Source of the DNA: Hymenobacter elongatus | GTDB lineage: Bacteria > Bacteroidota > Bacteroidia > Cytophagales > Hymenobacteraceae | Reading direction: 5' to 3' | Length of the DNA stretch: 64,000 nt | NCBI RefSeq assembly: GCF_004745955.1 | Contig: NZ_SRLD01000017.1 | Span: 1-64,000, forward strand | In this document: positions 37,333-46,549 of the stretch, piece after piece | Numbering within the stretch: the stretch's first letter is position 1 | Layout of the letters: every line of letters starts with the position of its first letter | Translations under genes and position numbers: made by a program | Notes under the pieces: model-generated | Seen by the model: only the letters and a program-made list of their open reading frames with translations | The model's database searches: none | Told to the model about the DNA's origin: nothing

Positions 37333-38793
37333 ATGCAGCACGTATCGCCTGTACGGGAGCCGCTCGTCACCGGGGGGAAAACGTACCACGACGTCACTCA
37401 AGACGTGTGCCGCCAGGTAGAGGCCGCCCCGAACGTTCGGTGGATGGCCGCCCTGAGCGTAGCACTCTTTTTCCTGGGCATATTCCTGTACTCTGTTTAT
37501 CGCACCTTGTGGTATGGTATCGGAGAGTGGGGCCTGAACAAAACTGTCGGCTGGGCCTGGGACATCACCAATTTCGTGTGGTGGGTAGGTATTGGCCACG
37601 CCGGTACCCTGATTTCGGCTGTGTTGCTGCTGTTCCGTCAGAAATGGCGCAGTTCTATCAACCGCGCCGCCGAGGCCATGACGATCTTCGCCGTAATCTG
37701 CGCCGCTATGTTCCCGGTGCTGCACATGGGCCGTCCGTGGCTTGCCTATTGGGTGTTCCCGTTGCAAAACACCTTTGGTTCTTTGTGGGTGAACTTCAAT
37801 TCGCCATTGCTCTGGGACGTATTCGCCATCTCGACCTACTTCACTGTGTCGCTGGTGTTCTGGTACACGGGTCTGGTTCCTGACTTCGCCACCATCCGCG
37901 ACCGGGCAAAGGGCCCGATTGCTAAAGTAGCTTACTCGCTGCTAAGCATGGGCTGGACGGGTTCTGCCAAGCACTGGAGCCGCTACGAAACCGTGTCGCT
38001 GATTCTGGCCGGTGTTTCGACGCCGCTGGTACTATCAGTACACACTATTGTATCGATGGACTTTGCTACTTCGGTTGTACCGGGCTGGCACACCACCATT
38101 TTTCCTCCCTACTTCGTGGCCGGTGCTATCTTCTCCGGTTTCGCAATGGTACTGACTCTGATGCTTATCACCCGGGTCGTATTCAAGCTGGAAGACTACA
38201 TTACGATAGAGCACATTGCCCTCATGAACAAAATCATGATGATTACGGGCTCTATTGTAGGAGTAGCTTACATCACGGAGTTTTTCATTGCTTGGTACTC
38301 GCAGGTTGAGTTTGAGCAATATGCTTTCATCAACCGGGCTACTGGTCCTTACTGGTGGGCTTATGCCGCAATGATGACCTGCAACGTGATTACCCCGCAG
38401 CTGGTGTGGATTCGCAAAGTGCGCTATAGCATTCCGCTCACGTTCGTTTTGTCGATCATCGTAAACATCGGTATGTGGTTTGAGCGGTTTGTAATTATTG
38501 TGACCTCGTTGCACCGTGACTACCTGCCATCAAGCTGGGTAATGTTTTCCCCAACAATTATCGACATAGGCATCTATGTCGGCACACTGGGTTTGTTCTT
38601 CACTTTGTTCCTGCTCTTCGCTAAGTTCTTCCCTGTAATCAACATGGCTGAAGTGAAGACTATCCTGAAGTACACGGTAGATAACGGGCCAACTTATACC
38701 GGCCACGACTCGCATGCTCCGGCACCCCACACTACTACCACCACTCACGGAGTACCGGCCAGCGCTCCAGTAAATTACAACAAGCATGACTAA
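37333..38793 (+). CDS. actC: Alternative complex III subunit ActC, NrfD-type quinol oxidase membrane protein
   Basis: 486 residues with about ten membrane helices of the NrfD/PsrC family. It carries one of the quinol-binding sites and conducts protons. Typical segments are [25 protein letters not shown]-like [15 protein letters not shown], and WMVGLxx-like helices through [19 protein letters not shown]. The C-terminus is His-rich ([16 protein letters not shown]). The ATG at 37333 is unambiguous. Its stop overlaps the actD start by 8 bases, suggesting translational coupling. Confidence 0.94.
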   Translation: MQHVSPVREPLVTGGKTYHDVTQDVCRQVEAAPNVRWMAALSVALFFLGIFLYSVYRTLWYGIGEWGLNKTVGWAWDITNFVWWVGIGHAGTLISAVLLLFRQKWRSSINRAAEAMTIFAVICAAMFPVLHMGRPWLAYWVFPLQNTFGSLWVNFNSPLLWDVFAISTYFTVSLVFWYTGLVPDFATIRDRAKGPIAKVAYSLLSMGWTGSAKHWSRYETVSLILAGVSTPLVLSVHTIVSMDFATSVVPGWHTTIFPPYFVAGAIFSGFAMVLTLMLITRVVFKLEDYITIEHIALMNKIMMITGSIVGVAYITEFFIAWYSQVEFEQYAFINRATGPYWWAYAAMMTCNVITPQLVWIRKVRYSIPLTFVLSIIVNIGMWFERFVIIVTSLHRDYLPSSWVMFSPTIIDIGIYVGTLGLFFTLFLLFAKFFPVINMAEVKTILKYTVDNGPTYTGHDSHAPAPHTTTTTHGVPASAPVNYNKHD

Positions 38794-39310
38794 GCGCTTC
38801 GCCCTCGGCATCTTCGATGACGAAGACGTGCTGATGCACGCCATTGAAAACGTCCGCGCGGCAGGCGTTAAGATCCACGAGGTATTCACGCCATTTCCTA
38901 TCCACGGCATCGATGATGCGCTGGGTATTCAACGGTCCCGCCTGCCTATTGCTGCTTTCTTCTATGGTATGTGTGGCTTGGCTTTCGCCCTCTGGCTGCA
39001 GATCTACATGCTGGGTTTCGACTGGCCCATGATTATTGGTGGTAAGCCGCACATCGCGCTACCCGCTTTTATTCCGGTGTCCTTCGAATTGACGGTGTTC
39101 TTTACCTGCCACGGCATGGTAATCACCTTCTATACCATCAGCAAGCTGTATCCACGGTGGAGAACTCCCGTGCTTGATGTACGCTCTACGGACGATAAGT
39201 TTGTAATGGCCATTGAGCTTAACGACAAAACTGACCTCAATAACTTGAGCAAGTTGCTGCGTGAGAATGGCGCGTCGGAGGTGAACGAAAAAGAAATGAC
39301 TAAGAACTAA
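38786..39310 (+). CDS. actD: Alternative complex III subunit ActD (DUF3341)
   Basis: 174 residues. Cytoplasmic N-terminal domain ([20 protein letters not shown]), two membrane helices (about 52-75 and 95-118), and a ferredoxin-like C-terminal tail. In the F. johnsoniae structure ActD is a membrane subunit without cofactor. It overlaps actC at its start and actE at its stop (one shared base), consistent with equal expression. Confidence 0.93.
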   Translation: MTKRFALGIFDDEDVLMHAIENVRAAGVKIHEVFTPFPIHGIDDALGIQRSRLPIAAFFYGMCGLAFALWLQIYMLGFDWPMIIGGKPHIALPAFIPVSFELTVFFTCHGMVITFYTISKLYPRWRTPVLDVRSTDDKFVMAIELNDKTDLNNLSKLLRENGASEVNEKEMTKN

Positions 39311-40032
39311 TGACGCATTCGCTGAAACTAGGTCTGCACGCGTCGGCCATTCTGTTTGCTTCGGTGCTTACTACCGCCTGCAACAATGCTGGTGACACCG
39401 GCATCGAATATGCGCCGCAGATGTACGAATCCATTCCGTATGACCCGTTGCGCCAAGTGAACACCAATACGGTGAACCCTATGGGCATCAATGAGCGCAC
39501 TCCTGTAGTAGGAACCGTTGCTCAAGGCAAGCTGAATTACTATTCTCATATCCCCAAGGATAGCGTAGGCATTGCGGAACGCCGGTTGAGCAATCCTTAC
39601 GCCTACACCAAGGCTAACCTTGAGGAAGGCAAAGTATTGTACACTCGTATCTGCTCCCATTGCCATGGTGAGGCAGGCGCTGGTGACGGTCCGGTAGGGC
39701 AAAAATTCAAGGGTGTACCAAACTACACCGCTGGCGCCTACAAGACGATGAATGATGCACACATCTACCACGTTATTCAGTGGGGACGTAACCGTATGAT
39801 GCCACACGGCTCCATTGTCAATCCGGAGGAGCGGTGGAAGATTGCCATGTACGTTCGGGTGCTGCAAGGCGGCAAAGGTCCTGATGGGTTAGCCGATTAT
39901 GTTAAAGTCAGCAATGACTCGACGCAAATGACTGACCGCGCTACGCAGAAGCCAACTCTGGAAGCGCAGGCCGATAAGGCATCAACTACTCCTGGTCAAG
40001 GTGACCAGGCACGAAACGGAACGGCGAACTAA
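39310..40032 (+). CDS. actE: Alternative complex III subunit ActE, mono-heme cytochrome c lipoprotein
   Basis: 240 residues. A lipobox LTTAC places the lipidated Cys at 24. The heme site is CSHCH, with the probable axial Met in RNRMMPHG. The C-terminal ~40 residues are polar and low-complexity. ActE is the exit point that hands electrons to the CuA of the oxidase, and no other cytochrome c is fused to subunit II here. The ATG shares its A with the actD stop codon. Confidence 0.93.
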   Translation: MTHSLKLGLHASAILFASVLTTACNNAGDTGIEYAPQMYESIPYDPLRQVNTNTVNPMGINERTPVVGTVAQGKLNYYSHIPKDSVGIAERRLSNPYAYTKANLEEGKVLYTRICSHCHGEAGAGDGPVGQKFKGVPNYTAGAYKTMNDAHIYHVIQWGRNRMMPHGSIVNPEERWKIAMYVRVLQGGKGPDGLADYVKVSNDSTQMTDRATQKPTLEAQADKASTTPGQGDQARNGTAN

Positions 40033-40034
40033 CT

Positions 40035-41339
40035 ATGGCAACTTTGACGCATCACGAAAGCGCCACGGCTGAATACCTGGAGCTCTCGCCAAAAACCCGC
40101 AAAACATTCATCAGCATTATCGTTGCTGGAGTTGTATTGCTGGCAATAGGAATCATTTTGGCTGCCATGAATATTGGCGGTGGTCACGAAGAAGCTGGCC
40201 ACGCTGCCAGCGCTGGCGCTGCTGCTCATCACGAGGGTAGTCCAATCTGGTTGAAACGTGTAATCGTAAGCCTCTGGCACAGCAATGTGTTTTTCATTGG
40301 CGTATCGGCCATCGGCACCTTTTTTGTTGCGCTGCAATATGTGGCCTACGCAGGCTGGTCGGTTGTTATTAAGCGTATCAACGAAGCTATGAGCGCTTGG
40401 CTGTTACCTGGCGGCATCATTATGCTGGTAGTATTCTTCTTGGGCCGTCATGATTTGTTCCACTGGACGCATGAAGGCATTATGACCAAAGGATCGGAGA
40501 ACTACGATGCCATTATTGCTGGCAAAAGTGGCTTCCTCAATCTGCCGTTTTATATCATTCGCACGGTAGTATACCTTGCTATCTGGTGGTTCTTCTCTGA
40601 GCGTCTGCGTAAGATTTCATTGCAGGAAGACCTAAATGGCGGTACTGAGTACTTCCACAAAAGCATCAATGTGGCTGCTTTGTTCCTCGTTCTTTATGCT
40701 GTTACGTCTTCGATGTCGGCTTGGGACTGGGTTATGTCGGTCGACGTACACTGGTTCAGCACCATGTTCGGCTGGTACGTATTCGCCAGCTGGTGGGTAT
40801 CGGGCATTGCCGTAACCACTTTGACCGCTATTTACCTGAAGCAAGCAGGCTACCTGAAATTTTTGAATTCAAATCACTTGCACGACTTGGGCAAGTTTAT
40901 GTTTGGCTTCAGCATCTTCTGGACGTACGTCTGGTTCTCGCAGTTTATGCTGATCTGGTACGCCAACCTTCCCGAGGAGGCTGTTTACTACAATCAGCGG
41001 CTTGGCGGTTTCAACGGTGCCTACACTTGGATCTTCTTTTTCAACTTAGCTATCAACTTCGTCTTCCCTTTCTTGTTAATGATGACAAGGGATGCAAAAC
41101 GGCAGATGATCATGTTGAAAATCGTGAGCATTGCCATCCTGATTGGCCATTGGTCGGACTTCTATTTGATGTTCATGCCTGCAACTATGAAGGAAAATAA
41201 TGGGTTTGTCATAGAGATAGGCATTGCTCTGATCTTCCTAGGTAGCTATCTGCTCTTGTTCACCAAGCGTTTGATGCAAGCCTCGCTGGTACCGGTAAAT
41301 CACCCGTTCCTTGACGAAAGCGTACATCACACGACTTAA
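40035..41339 (+). CDS. actF: Alternative complex III subunit ActF, NrfD-like second quinone-binding subunit
   Basis: 434 residues with about ten membrane helices, weakly similar to ActC and NrfD. Distinct parts are FHWTHEGIMTKGSENYD, the central LYAVTSSMSAWDWVMSVDVH, and FLMLIWYANLPEE-like helix (FSQFMLIWYANLPEEA). An N-terminal helix and a His-containing loop (GGHEEAGHAASAG) precede the core. ActF lies 2 bases after actE. It is thought to complete the proton path of the complex. Confidence 0.93.
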   Translation: MATLTHHESATAEYLELSPKTRKTFISIIVAGVVLLAIGIILAAMNIGGGHEEAGHAASAGAAAHHEGSPIWLKRVIVSLWHSNVFFIGVSAIGTFFVALQYVAYAGWSVVIKRINEAMSAWLLPGGIIMLVVFFLGRHDLFHWTHEGIMTKGSENYDAIIAGKSGFLNLPFYIIRTVVYLAIWWFFSERLRKISLQEDLNGGTEYFHKSINVAALFLVLYAVTSSMSAWDWVMSVDVHWFSTMFGWYVFASWWVSGIAVTTLTAIYLKQAGYLKFLNSNHLHDLGKFMFGFSIFWTYVWFSQFMLIWYANLPEEAVYYNQRLGGFNGAYTWIFFFNLAINFVFPFLLMMTRDAKRQMIMLKIVSIAILIGHWSDFYLMFMPATMKENNGFVIEIGIALIFLGSYLLLFTKRLMQASLVPVNHPFLDESVHHTT

Positions 41340-41356
41340 TCAGACCTGAGTATTGG

Positions 41357-41431
41357 GAAGTGAGAAGTTAGACTCAACCGTGTAACAAATTCTCACTTCT
41401 GACCTCTCAACTCTCACCTCTTCACTCAACT
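41357..41431 (+). repeat. Hairpin and degenerate 7-base repeats between actF and coxB
   Basis: GAAGTGAGAA (41357-41366) is the exact reverse complement of 41390-41399. From 41390 the bases fall into six units of 7 (TTCTCAC, TTCTGAC, CTCTCAA, CTCTCAC, CTCTTCA, CTCAACT), which end at the coxB start. The left arm has the same units in reverse complement. Confidence 0.65.
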
Positions 41432-41432
41432 A

Positions 41433-42503
41433 ATGATTGCTCTTGGTATTTTTCTGGTCCTCGTGCTGCTGCTGGTCGTGTTCGGCCTGCTGTTCCGCAT
41501 CCAGATATTGACAGCCATTTTCTCAGGCAGTTCTACGCGCGAGATTGGGATGAGTAACCGCGTTAACGCTATCCTGATGATTGCCTTTATGGTACTCGGT
41601 GGTGGTGCTTTTGCTTACTCTTTCATCGATAACTATGGCAAGATGAACCCACCGATTGCGTCGGTTCACGGCTTTGAGATGGAACGCCTGTTCTGGACCA
41701 CGATGATCATCATTGGTATCGTGTTCGTCCTGACGCATATTGCCTTGTTTGTGTACTCTTACAAGTATCAGTACAAAGAGGATCGGCGTGCTTATTTCTT
41801 CCCCCACAACAATAAAATCGAAATCATCTGGACGGTGATTCCTGCTATTGTGATGGCAGGCTTAGTATTTGCTGGTTGGAAAGAATGGACCAAAATTACT
41901 GGTCCCGCCCCGAAAGACTCTGTTGTAGTGGAAGTAATGGGCAAGCAGTTTAACTGGCTGGTCCGCTACCCCGGTCGCGACCTGAAACTGGGCGTGGTAA
42001 ACTATCGGCTGATTGATGCTACCAACGAATTCGGGTTTGATCTTAGCGATAAGAGCGGCTTGGATGATTTTGTAGCTGGCGAGGTTCACGTACCCAAAGG
42101 CCACCCTGTGTTGCTGAAGATTCGCTCACGCGACGTTTTGCATGCAGTATACATGCCGCACTTTCGGGTGCAGATGTACGCGGTACCTGGTATGCCAACC
42201 AAATTCTGGTTCACGCCAACTAAAACTACGGACGAGATGCGGGCTCAGTTGGGTAATCCAAAGTTCAACTATGAACTGGCCTGCAACCAGATCTGTGGCC
42301 GTGGGCACTTCGCTATGAAGCTGAATATCGTAGTAGATGAGCCAGACGACTATGTTGCTTGGTTCGCACAGCAAAAGTCTTTCTCAGAGCAAAACCCCGA
42401 TGTGTTGGCTAGCTTCAAACAGAAAGCAGATAAATTGGTGGAAAAGGAAAACGCTTCCGCCGCTGCGGCTGTTATAACTCCGGCCACTAAGGCTTCGCTC
42501 TAA
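41433..42503 (+). CDS. coxB: Cytochrome c oxidase subunit II
   Basis: 356 residues. Four hydrophobic segments (about 1-24, 44-63, 85-108, 130-147) precede the periplasmic cupredoxin domain, two more than the classic subunit II. The dinuclear CuA site is complete: His in DVLHAVYMPHF, and ACNQICGRGHFAM with C-x3-C-x3-H-x2-M. There is no heme c domain, so it is an aa3-type and not a true caa3 subunit. The C-terminus is Ala/Lys-rich. It follows actF by 93 bases and precedes coxA by 26. Confidence 0.94.
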   Translation: MIALGIFLVLVLLLVVFGLLFRIQILTAIFSGSSTREIGMSNRVNAILMIAFMVLGGGAFAYSFIDNYGKMNPPIASVHGFEMERLFWTTMIIIGIVFVLTHIALFVYSYKYQYKEDRRAYFFPHNNKIEIIWTVIPAIVMAGLVFAGWKEWTKITGPAPKDSVVVEVMGKQFNWLVRYPGRDLKLGVVNYRLIDATNEFGFDLSDKSGLDDFVAGEVHVPKGHPVLLKIRSRDVLHAVYMPHFRVQMYAVPGMPTKFWFTPTKTTDEMRAQLGNPKFNYELACNQICGRGHFAMKLNIVVDEPDDYVAWFAQQKSFSEQNPDVLASFKQKADKLVEKENASAAAAVITPATKASL

Positions 42504-42529
42504 CTCTTTTTTAACGCACGCTTTTTTTT

Positions 42530-44389
42530 ATGGCTGCTAATCTTCCTACTCAGTCGCAAGTGCAAGGTGGCATCGGGGTAACCGAGTCGCACACCAAGCA
42601 TGATGAGCATCTGCACCACGACGAACATCATGACCAGCACTGGCTGTTCAAGTATGTCTTCAGTCAGGACCACAAAGTAATTGCCAAGCAGTTCCTGATT
42701 ACAGGCATCTTCTGGGCTATCATTGGTGGTACCCTGTCGAGCTTGTTTCGTCTTCAGTTAGGCTGGCCTGAGTCTACTTTCGAGTGGCTGTCGCCCTTCC
42801 TCGGCAAATGGATTGAAGCTGGGAAGCTTAATCCTGAATTCTACTTGGCGTTGGTTACGATGCACGGCACTATTATGGTGTTCTTTGTGCTAACGGCTGG
42901 CTTGAGCGGCACTTTCTCTAACTTCCTGATTCCATTGCAAGTTGGTGCCCGCGACATGGCATCAGGCTTCATGAACATGCTTTCTTACTGGTTTTTCTTT
43001 ATTTCCAGTATCATCATGTTCGCTTCGTTGTTCCTTGAAACCGGCCCTGCTTCGGCCGGTTGGACAATCTACCCACCACTGAGCGCTCTGCCTCAAGCTA
43101 TTCCCGGTTCGGGACTAGGGATGACACTGTGGCTGGTGTCAATGGCACTATTCATCGTATCACAGCTCTTGGGTGGTGTTAATTACATTACTACGGTTAT
43201 CAATCTGCGTACTCGTGGTATGTCGATGTCGAAGCTGCCCCTGACTATTTGGGCCTTCTTCCTGACTGCCATCTTGGGCCTTTTGTCCTTCCCCGTATTG
43301 TTCTCGGCTGCTTTGCTGCTGATCTTTGACCGTTCGTTTGGTACTTCCTTCTTCCTGTCGGATATCTACATTGCCGGTCAGGCTTTGAACCATCAGGGTG
43401 GTAGCCCTATTCTGTTCCAGCATTTGTTCTGGTTCTTGGGTCACCCCGAAGTGTACATCGTTATCATGCCAGCAATGGGTATGGTTTCGGAGATTCTGGC
43501 TACGAACTCACGCAAGCCAGTTTTCGGCTACCGTGCCATGATTGGCTCGCTACTCGGTATTTCGCTGCTGTCGTTTGTTGTGTGGGCTCACCACATGTTC
43601 GTAACTGGTATGAATCCGTTCCTAGGTTCGGTGTTCATGTTCCTGACGCTGATCATTGCTGTACCATCGGCGGTGAAAACGTTCAACTGGCTGGCTACAC
43701 TGTGGCGGGGTAATATCCGTTTTACGACGGCCATGCTGTTCTCTATTGGCTTCGTTTCGTTGTTCATTTCGGGTGGTTTGACCGGTATCATTCTCGGTAA
43801 TGCTGCCATCGATATCCAGATGCACAACACCTACTTTGTGGTTGCTCACTTCCACTTAGTAATGGGTAGCGCAGCCTTCTTTGGGTTGTTTGCCGGTGTG
43901 TATCACTGGTTCCCAAAGATGTTTGGTCGGATGATGGACGAGAAGCTCGGCTACATCCACTTTTGGCTGACATTCATTGGCGTATACCTTGTGTTCATGC
44001 CAATGCACTACGTAGGTATTGCCGGTTTCCCACGCCGCTACTATGCTTGGACGGGCTTTGACTCGTTCAGCCAGTTCGCTGACTTGAACAAGTTCATTTC
44101 CGCAGCTGCCATTTTTGCTTTCGTTGGGCAGTTTATTTTCATCTTCAACTTCTTCTACAGCATCTTCCGTGGCCGTCGGGCTACCGAAAATCCTTGGAAC
44201 TCGACTACGCTGGAGTGGACTACGCCTGTAGTGCCAGGTCACGGAAACTGGCCGGGCGAGATTCCCGCAGTATACCGTTGGCCTTACGATTACAGCAAGC
44301 CTGGTGCCGCCGAGGATTTCATCCCTCAGAACGTACCTTATTCGAAGACCCAATCTTCGAACCTGCCGTACGAACGCGACATGGAGTAG
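42530..44389 (+). CDS. coxA: Cytochrome c oxidase subunit I
   Basis: 619 residues, twelve predicted helices. Heme a and a3/CuB histidines are found in LVTMHGTIMVFF, WFLGHPEVYIVIMP, WAHHMFVTGM and HNTYFVVAHFHLVMG. The Glu in GHPEVY marks the D-channel of A1-type heme-copper oxidases; A2 enzymes have Tyr-Ser there. The His-rich N-terminus (DEHLHHDEHHDQHW) is usual in Bacteroidota. The enzyme reduces oxygen to water and pumps protons. It is the last gene before a terminator at 44408-44444. Confidence 0.96.
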   Translation: MAANLPTQSQVQGGIGVTESHTKHDEHLHHDEHHDQHWLFKYVFSQDHKVIAKQFLITGIFWAIIGGTLSSLFRLQLGWPESTFEWLSPFLGKWIEAGKLNPEFYLALVTMHGTIMVFFVLTAGLSGTFSNFLIPLQVGARDMASGFMNMLSYWFFFISSIIMFASLFLETGPASAGWTIYPPLSALPQAIPGSGLGMTLWLVSMALFIVSQLLGGVNYITTVINLRTRGMSMSKLPLTIWAFFLTAILGLLSFPVLFSAALLLIFDRSFGTSFFLSDIYIAGQALNHQGGSPILFQHLFWFLGHPEVYIVIMPAMGMVSEILATNSRKPVFGYRAMIGSLLGISLLSFVVWAHHMFVTGMNPFLGSVFMFLTLIIAVPSAVKTFNWLATLWRGNIRFTTAMLFSIGFVSLFISGGLTGIILGNAAIDIQMHNTYFVVAHFHLVMGSAAFFGLFAGVYHWFPKMFGRMMDEKLGYIHFWLTFIGVYLVFMPMHYVGIAGFPRRYYAWTGFDSFSQFADLNKFISAAAIFAFVGQFIFIFNFFYSIFRGRRATENPWNSTTLEWTTPVVPGHGNWPGEIPAVYRWPYDYSKPGAAEDFIPQNVPYSKTQSSNLPYERDME

Positions 44390-44407
44390 TGGTGTGAATG
44401 TCATTTG

Positions 44408-44444
44408 AAATGGGCCGCTGTATCTACGGCGGCCCATTTTTTTT
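44408..44444 (+). terminator. Terminator after coxA
   Basis: AAATGGGCCGC (44408-44418) pairs exactly with 44429-44439, followed by eight T. It divides the act-cox operon from the heme A synthase unit, 18 bases after the coxA stop. Confidence 0.87.
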
Positions 44445-44453
44445 GTTAGTAGT

Positions 44454-44496
44454 GGGGAAATCCGGTTCCGGTGATACCGGTAGGATTTCCCCTTTT
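44454..44496 (+). terminator. Second hairpin behind the coxA terminator
   Basis: GGGGAAATCC (44454-44463) pairs exactly with 44483-44492; inside it CCGGT (44468-44472) pairs with ACCGG (44476-44480). TTTT follows. It may be a backup terminator or a leader structure for the heme A synthase gene. Confidence 0.55.
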
Positions 44497-44557
44497 AGCT
44501 TTCAGCCAAAAGCAGCTTTGGATTGTTTATATGGTAGTAAACTCCCCTGTACAACGA

Positions 44558-45637
44558 ATGATAACACCCGCGTTTGTTCGCCGCTTTCGGTTTATCGGAT
44601 TAGTAACCGTCGTGGCAGTGTACCTGCTCATTGCGGTAGGAGGCATAGTAAGGAGTACTGGTTCGGGAATGGGCTGCCCCGATTGGCCCAAATGCTTTGG
44701 AACCTGGATTCCACCAACGCAGGCCAGCCAACTGCCAGCCAACTATAAAGAAGTGTACCTGGCCCAACGGGTAGCCAAAAACACTCGACTCGCTAATACT
44801 TTGCAACGGCTGGGCTTTAAGCAGGTAGCTAGCGAGATTTTTGCGCATCCTACCCAATACATAGAGACAGATTTCAATGTCACTAAGACCTGGATTGAGT
44901 ATTTAAATCGTCTGCTGGGCGCACTGATTGGAGTATTCATATTCCTGACCGTTGTTTGTGCCCTACCGTACTGGAACCGCGACCGAACAGTGTTTTTGCT
45001 GGCCCTGGGCGCATTTCTGCTGACTGGCTTTCAAGGCTGGTTAGGGTCATTGGTCGTTTCAACCAATCTGTTGCCCATCTTGGTCACCGTGCATATGGGG
45101 TTAGCGCTGCTCATCGTAGCTATGCTGATCTATGCCGTAATACGCTCCCAGCGGCATGACTCAACCGTAGAGCCGCTGTCCGGCTCCTTTAGCCTGACTC
45201 CGTGGCTGTGGGCTATTACCTTACTTACTTTCGTGCAAATCGTACTTGGGACGCAGGTTAGGGAAGAGGTCGATATGGTAGCCGCTGCGGCAGGCCACTC
45301 GAATCGTGGAGACTGGGTGGAGCAGCTAGGATCCATCTTCAAGTTCCACCGTACATTCTCGGCTTTTCTGTTGGTGCTAAATGCGTACGTCGCTTATCAG
45401 TTGTACCTGTTGCCTTCGCAGCAACTGCGTAAGCTGGCAGCAGTCAATATGGGCATCATCGGGCTGGAAATCGGGGCTGGTATTACGCTGGCCTACTTTG
45501 CTTTACCGGCGGCTGTTCAACCTATTCACCTGACGCTGGCCACGGTGTTGTTTGGAACACAGTTTCTGACCATCGTTCAATACCGCCGAGCAACGAAATT
45601 AACCGGGCAGGTCACTTATCCGGGCGTTGTTGCGTAA
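44558..45637 (+). CDS. ctaA: Heme A synthase (COX15/CtaA)
   Basis: 359 residues, eight helices. It oxidises the C8 methyl of heme O to give heme A, the cofactor of the adjacent oxidase. Seen: GGIVRSTGSGMGCPDWPKCFG with the two Cys of the outer loop, IEYLNRLLGALIG, TVHMGLALLI, FKFHRTFSAFLLV and QPIHLTLATVLFG with conserved His residues. The ATG at 44558 leaves about 12 residues before the first helix, as in relatives; an ATG at 44531 adds nine residues and cannot be excluded. Confidence 0.9.
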   Translation: MITPAFVRRFRFIGLVTVVAVYLLIAVGGIVRSTGSGMGCPDWPKCFGTWIPPTQASQLPANYKEVYLAQRVAKNTRLANTLQRLGFKQVASEIFAHPTQYIETDFNVTKTWIEYLNRLLGALIGVFIFLTVVCALPYWNRDRTVFLLALGAFLLTGFQGWLGSLVVSTNLLPILVTVHMGLALLIVAMLIYAVIRSQRHDSTVEPLSGSFSLTPWLWAITLLTFVQIVLGTQVREEVDMVAAAAGHSNRGDWVEQLGSIFKFHRTFSAFLLVLNAYVAYQLYLLPSQQLRKLAAVNMGIIGLEIGAGITLAYFALPAAVQPIHLTLATVLFGTQFLTIVQYRRATKLTGQVTYPGVVA

Positions 45638-45642
45638 CTTTG
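45635..45642 (+). promoter_or_regulatory. Internal promoter -7 element before ctaB
   Basis: TAACTTTG, a full TAnnTTTG match, overlaps the stop codon of ctaA and lies 47 bases before the ctaB ATG. It may drive ctaB and the downstream oxidase genes separately from ctaA. Confidence 0.5.
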
Positions 45643-45688
45643 CGGCCCCGTTTGAGGTTGATCTAGCGAGGGTTTTGATTGCGCAAGA

Positions 45689-46540
45689 ATGACGAAAGCC
45701 AAGGCTTATTTCCAGTTGCTTAAATTTCGACTGGCGTTGACGGTAGCCTTTTCCAGTAGCATTGGCTATCTGCTAGGAGCCCAGGAGTTTGACTGGAGCC
45801 GGGCTTTACTCGTATTGCTGGGTGGGCTGGCGGTTACGGGTTCGGCCAATACTATCAACCAGATCCATGAGATTGAGCTGGATAAGCTCATGAAGCGCAC
45901 TGCTAAACGGCCTTTGCCGATGGGCATTCTCAGTGCGGCCGAGGCTTGGGTGTTTGCCATAGTCATTGGGGTAGCCGGGCTGTTCATACTCGGGTACTTT
46001 TTTAATACGCTGGCGGCGGCTCTCTCCCTGCTTTCCCTGATTCTGTACGGATTCGTATACACTCCGCTCAAAACAATTTCACCTATCTGCGTCGCTGTGG
46101 GGGCTATTCCGGGGGGCATGCCGCCCCTACTGGGGTGGGTAGCTGCTACCGGTTTTCTGGGTGCTGAGGCGTGGGTGCTTTTTGGTATTCAATTCATGTG
46201 GCAGTTTCCGCACTTTTGGGCTATTGCTTGGGTTTTGGATGAGGATTACAAGAAAGCAGGCTTCAAAATGCTGCCTACACCGGGTGGTAAAGATCTGCGG
46301 ACAGCCTTCCAGATAATGACCTACACCTTGCTGTTGATTCCGTTGAGCTTGCTGCCTCTGCAGCTGGGTATGGCGGGTAAAACATCGGCGCTAATAGCAG
46401 TGATATGCGGGGTTTTGTTTCTGATGCAGACTTTTTACCTGATGCGAACCTGCTCTAAGAAAGCGGCTATGAGCATTATGTTCGGATCATTTCTTTACCT
46501 GCCAATCGTGCAGATTGCGCTGGTTTTCGACAAAATTTAA
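45689..46540 (+). CDS. ctaB: Protoheme IX farnesyltransferase (heme O synthase)
   Basis: 283 residues, about eight helices of the UbiA superfamily. It adds a farnesyl tail to heme B, giving heme O for CtaA. The first Asp-rich motif is NQIHEIELDKLMKRTAKRPLP, with a Glu where many homologues have Asp; the second region is FMWQFPHFWAIAWVLDEDYKKAG. The ATG at 45689 gives a short cytoplasmic N-terminus. It is followed by the first subunit III gene after 9 bases. Confidence 0.94.
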   Translation: MTKAKAYFQLLKFRLALTVAFSSSIGYLLGAQEFDWSRALLVLLGGLAVTGSANTINQIHEIELDKLMKRTAKRPLPMGILSAAEAWVFAIVIGVAGLFILGYFFNTLAAALSLLSLILYGFVYTPLKTISPICVAVGAIPGGMPPLLGWVAATGFLGAEAWVLFGIQFMWQFPHFWAIAWVLDEDYKKAGFKMLPTPGGKDLRTAFQIMTYTLLLIPLSLLPLQLGMAGKTSALIAVICGVLFLMQTFYLMRTCSKKAAMSIMFGSFLYLPIVQIALVFDKI

Positions 46541-46549
46541 CGTTTCAGC

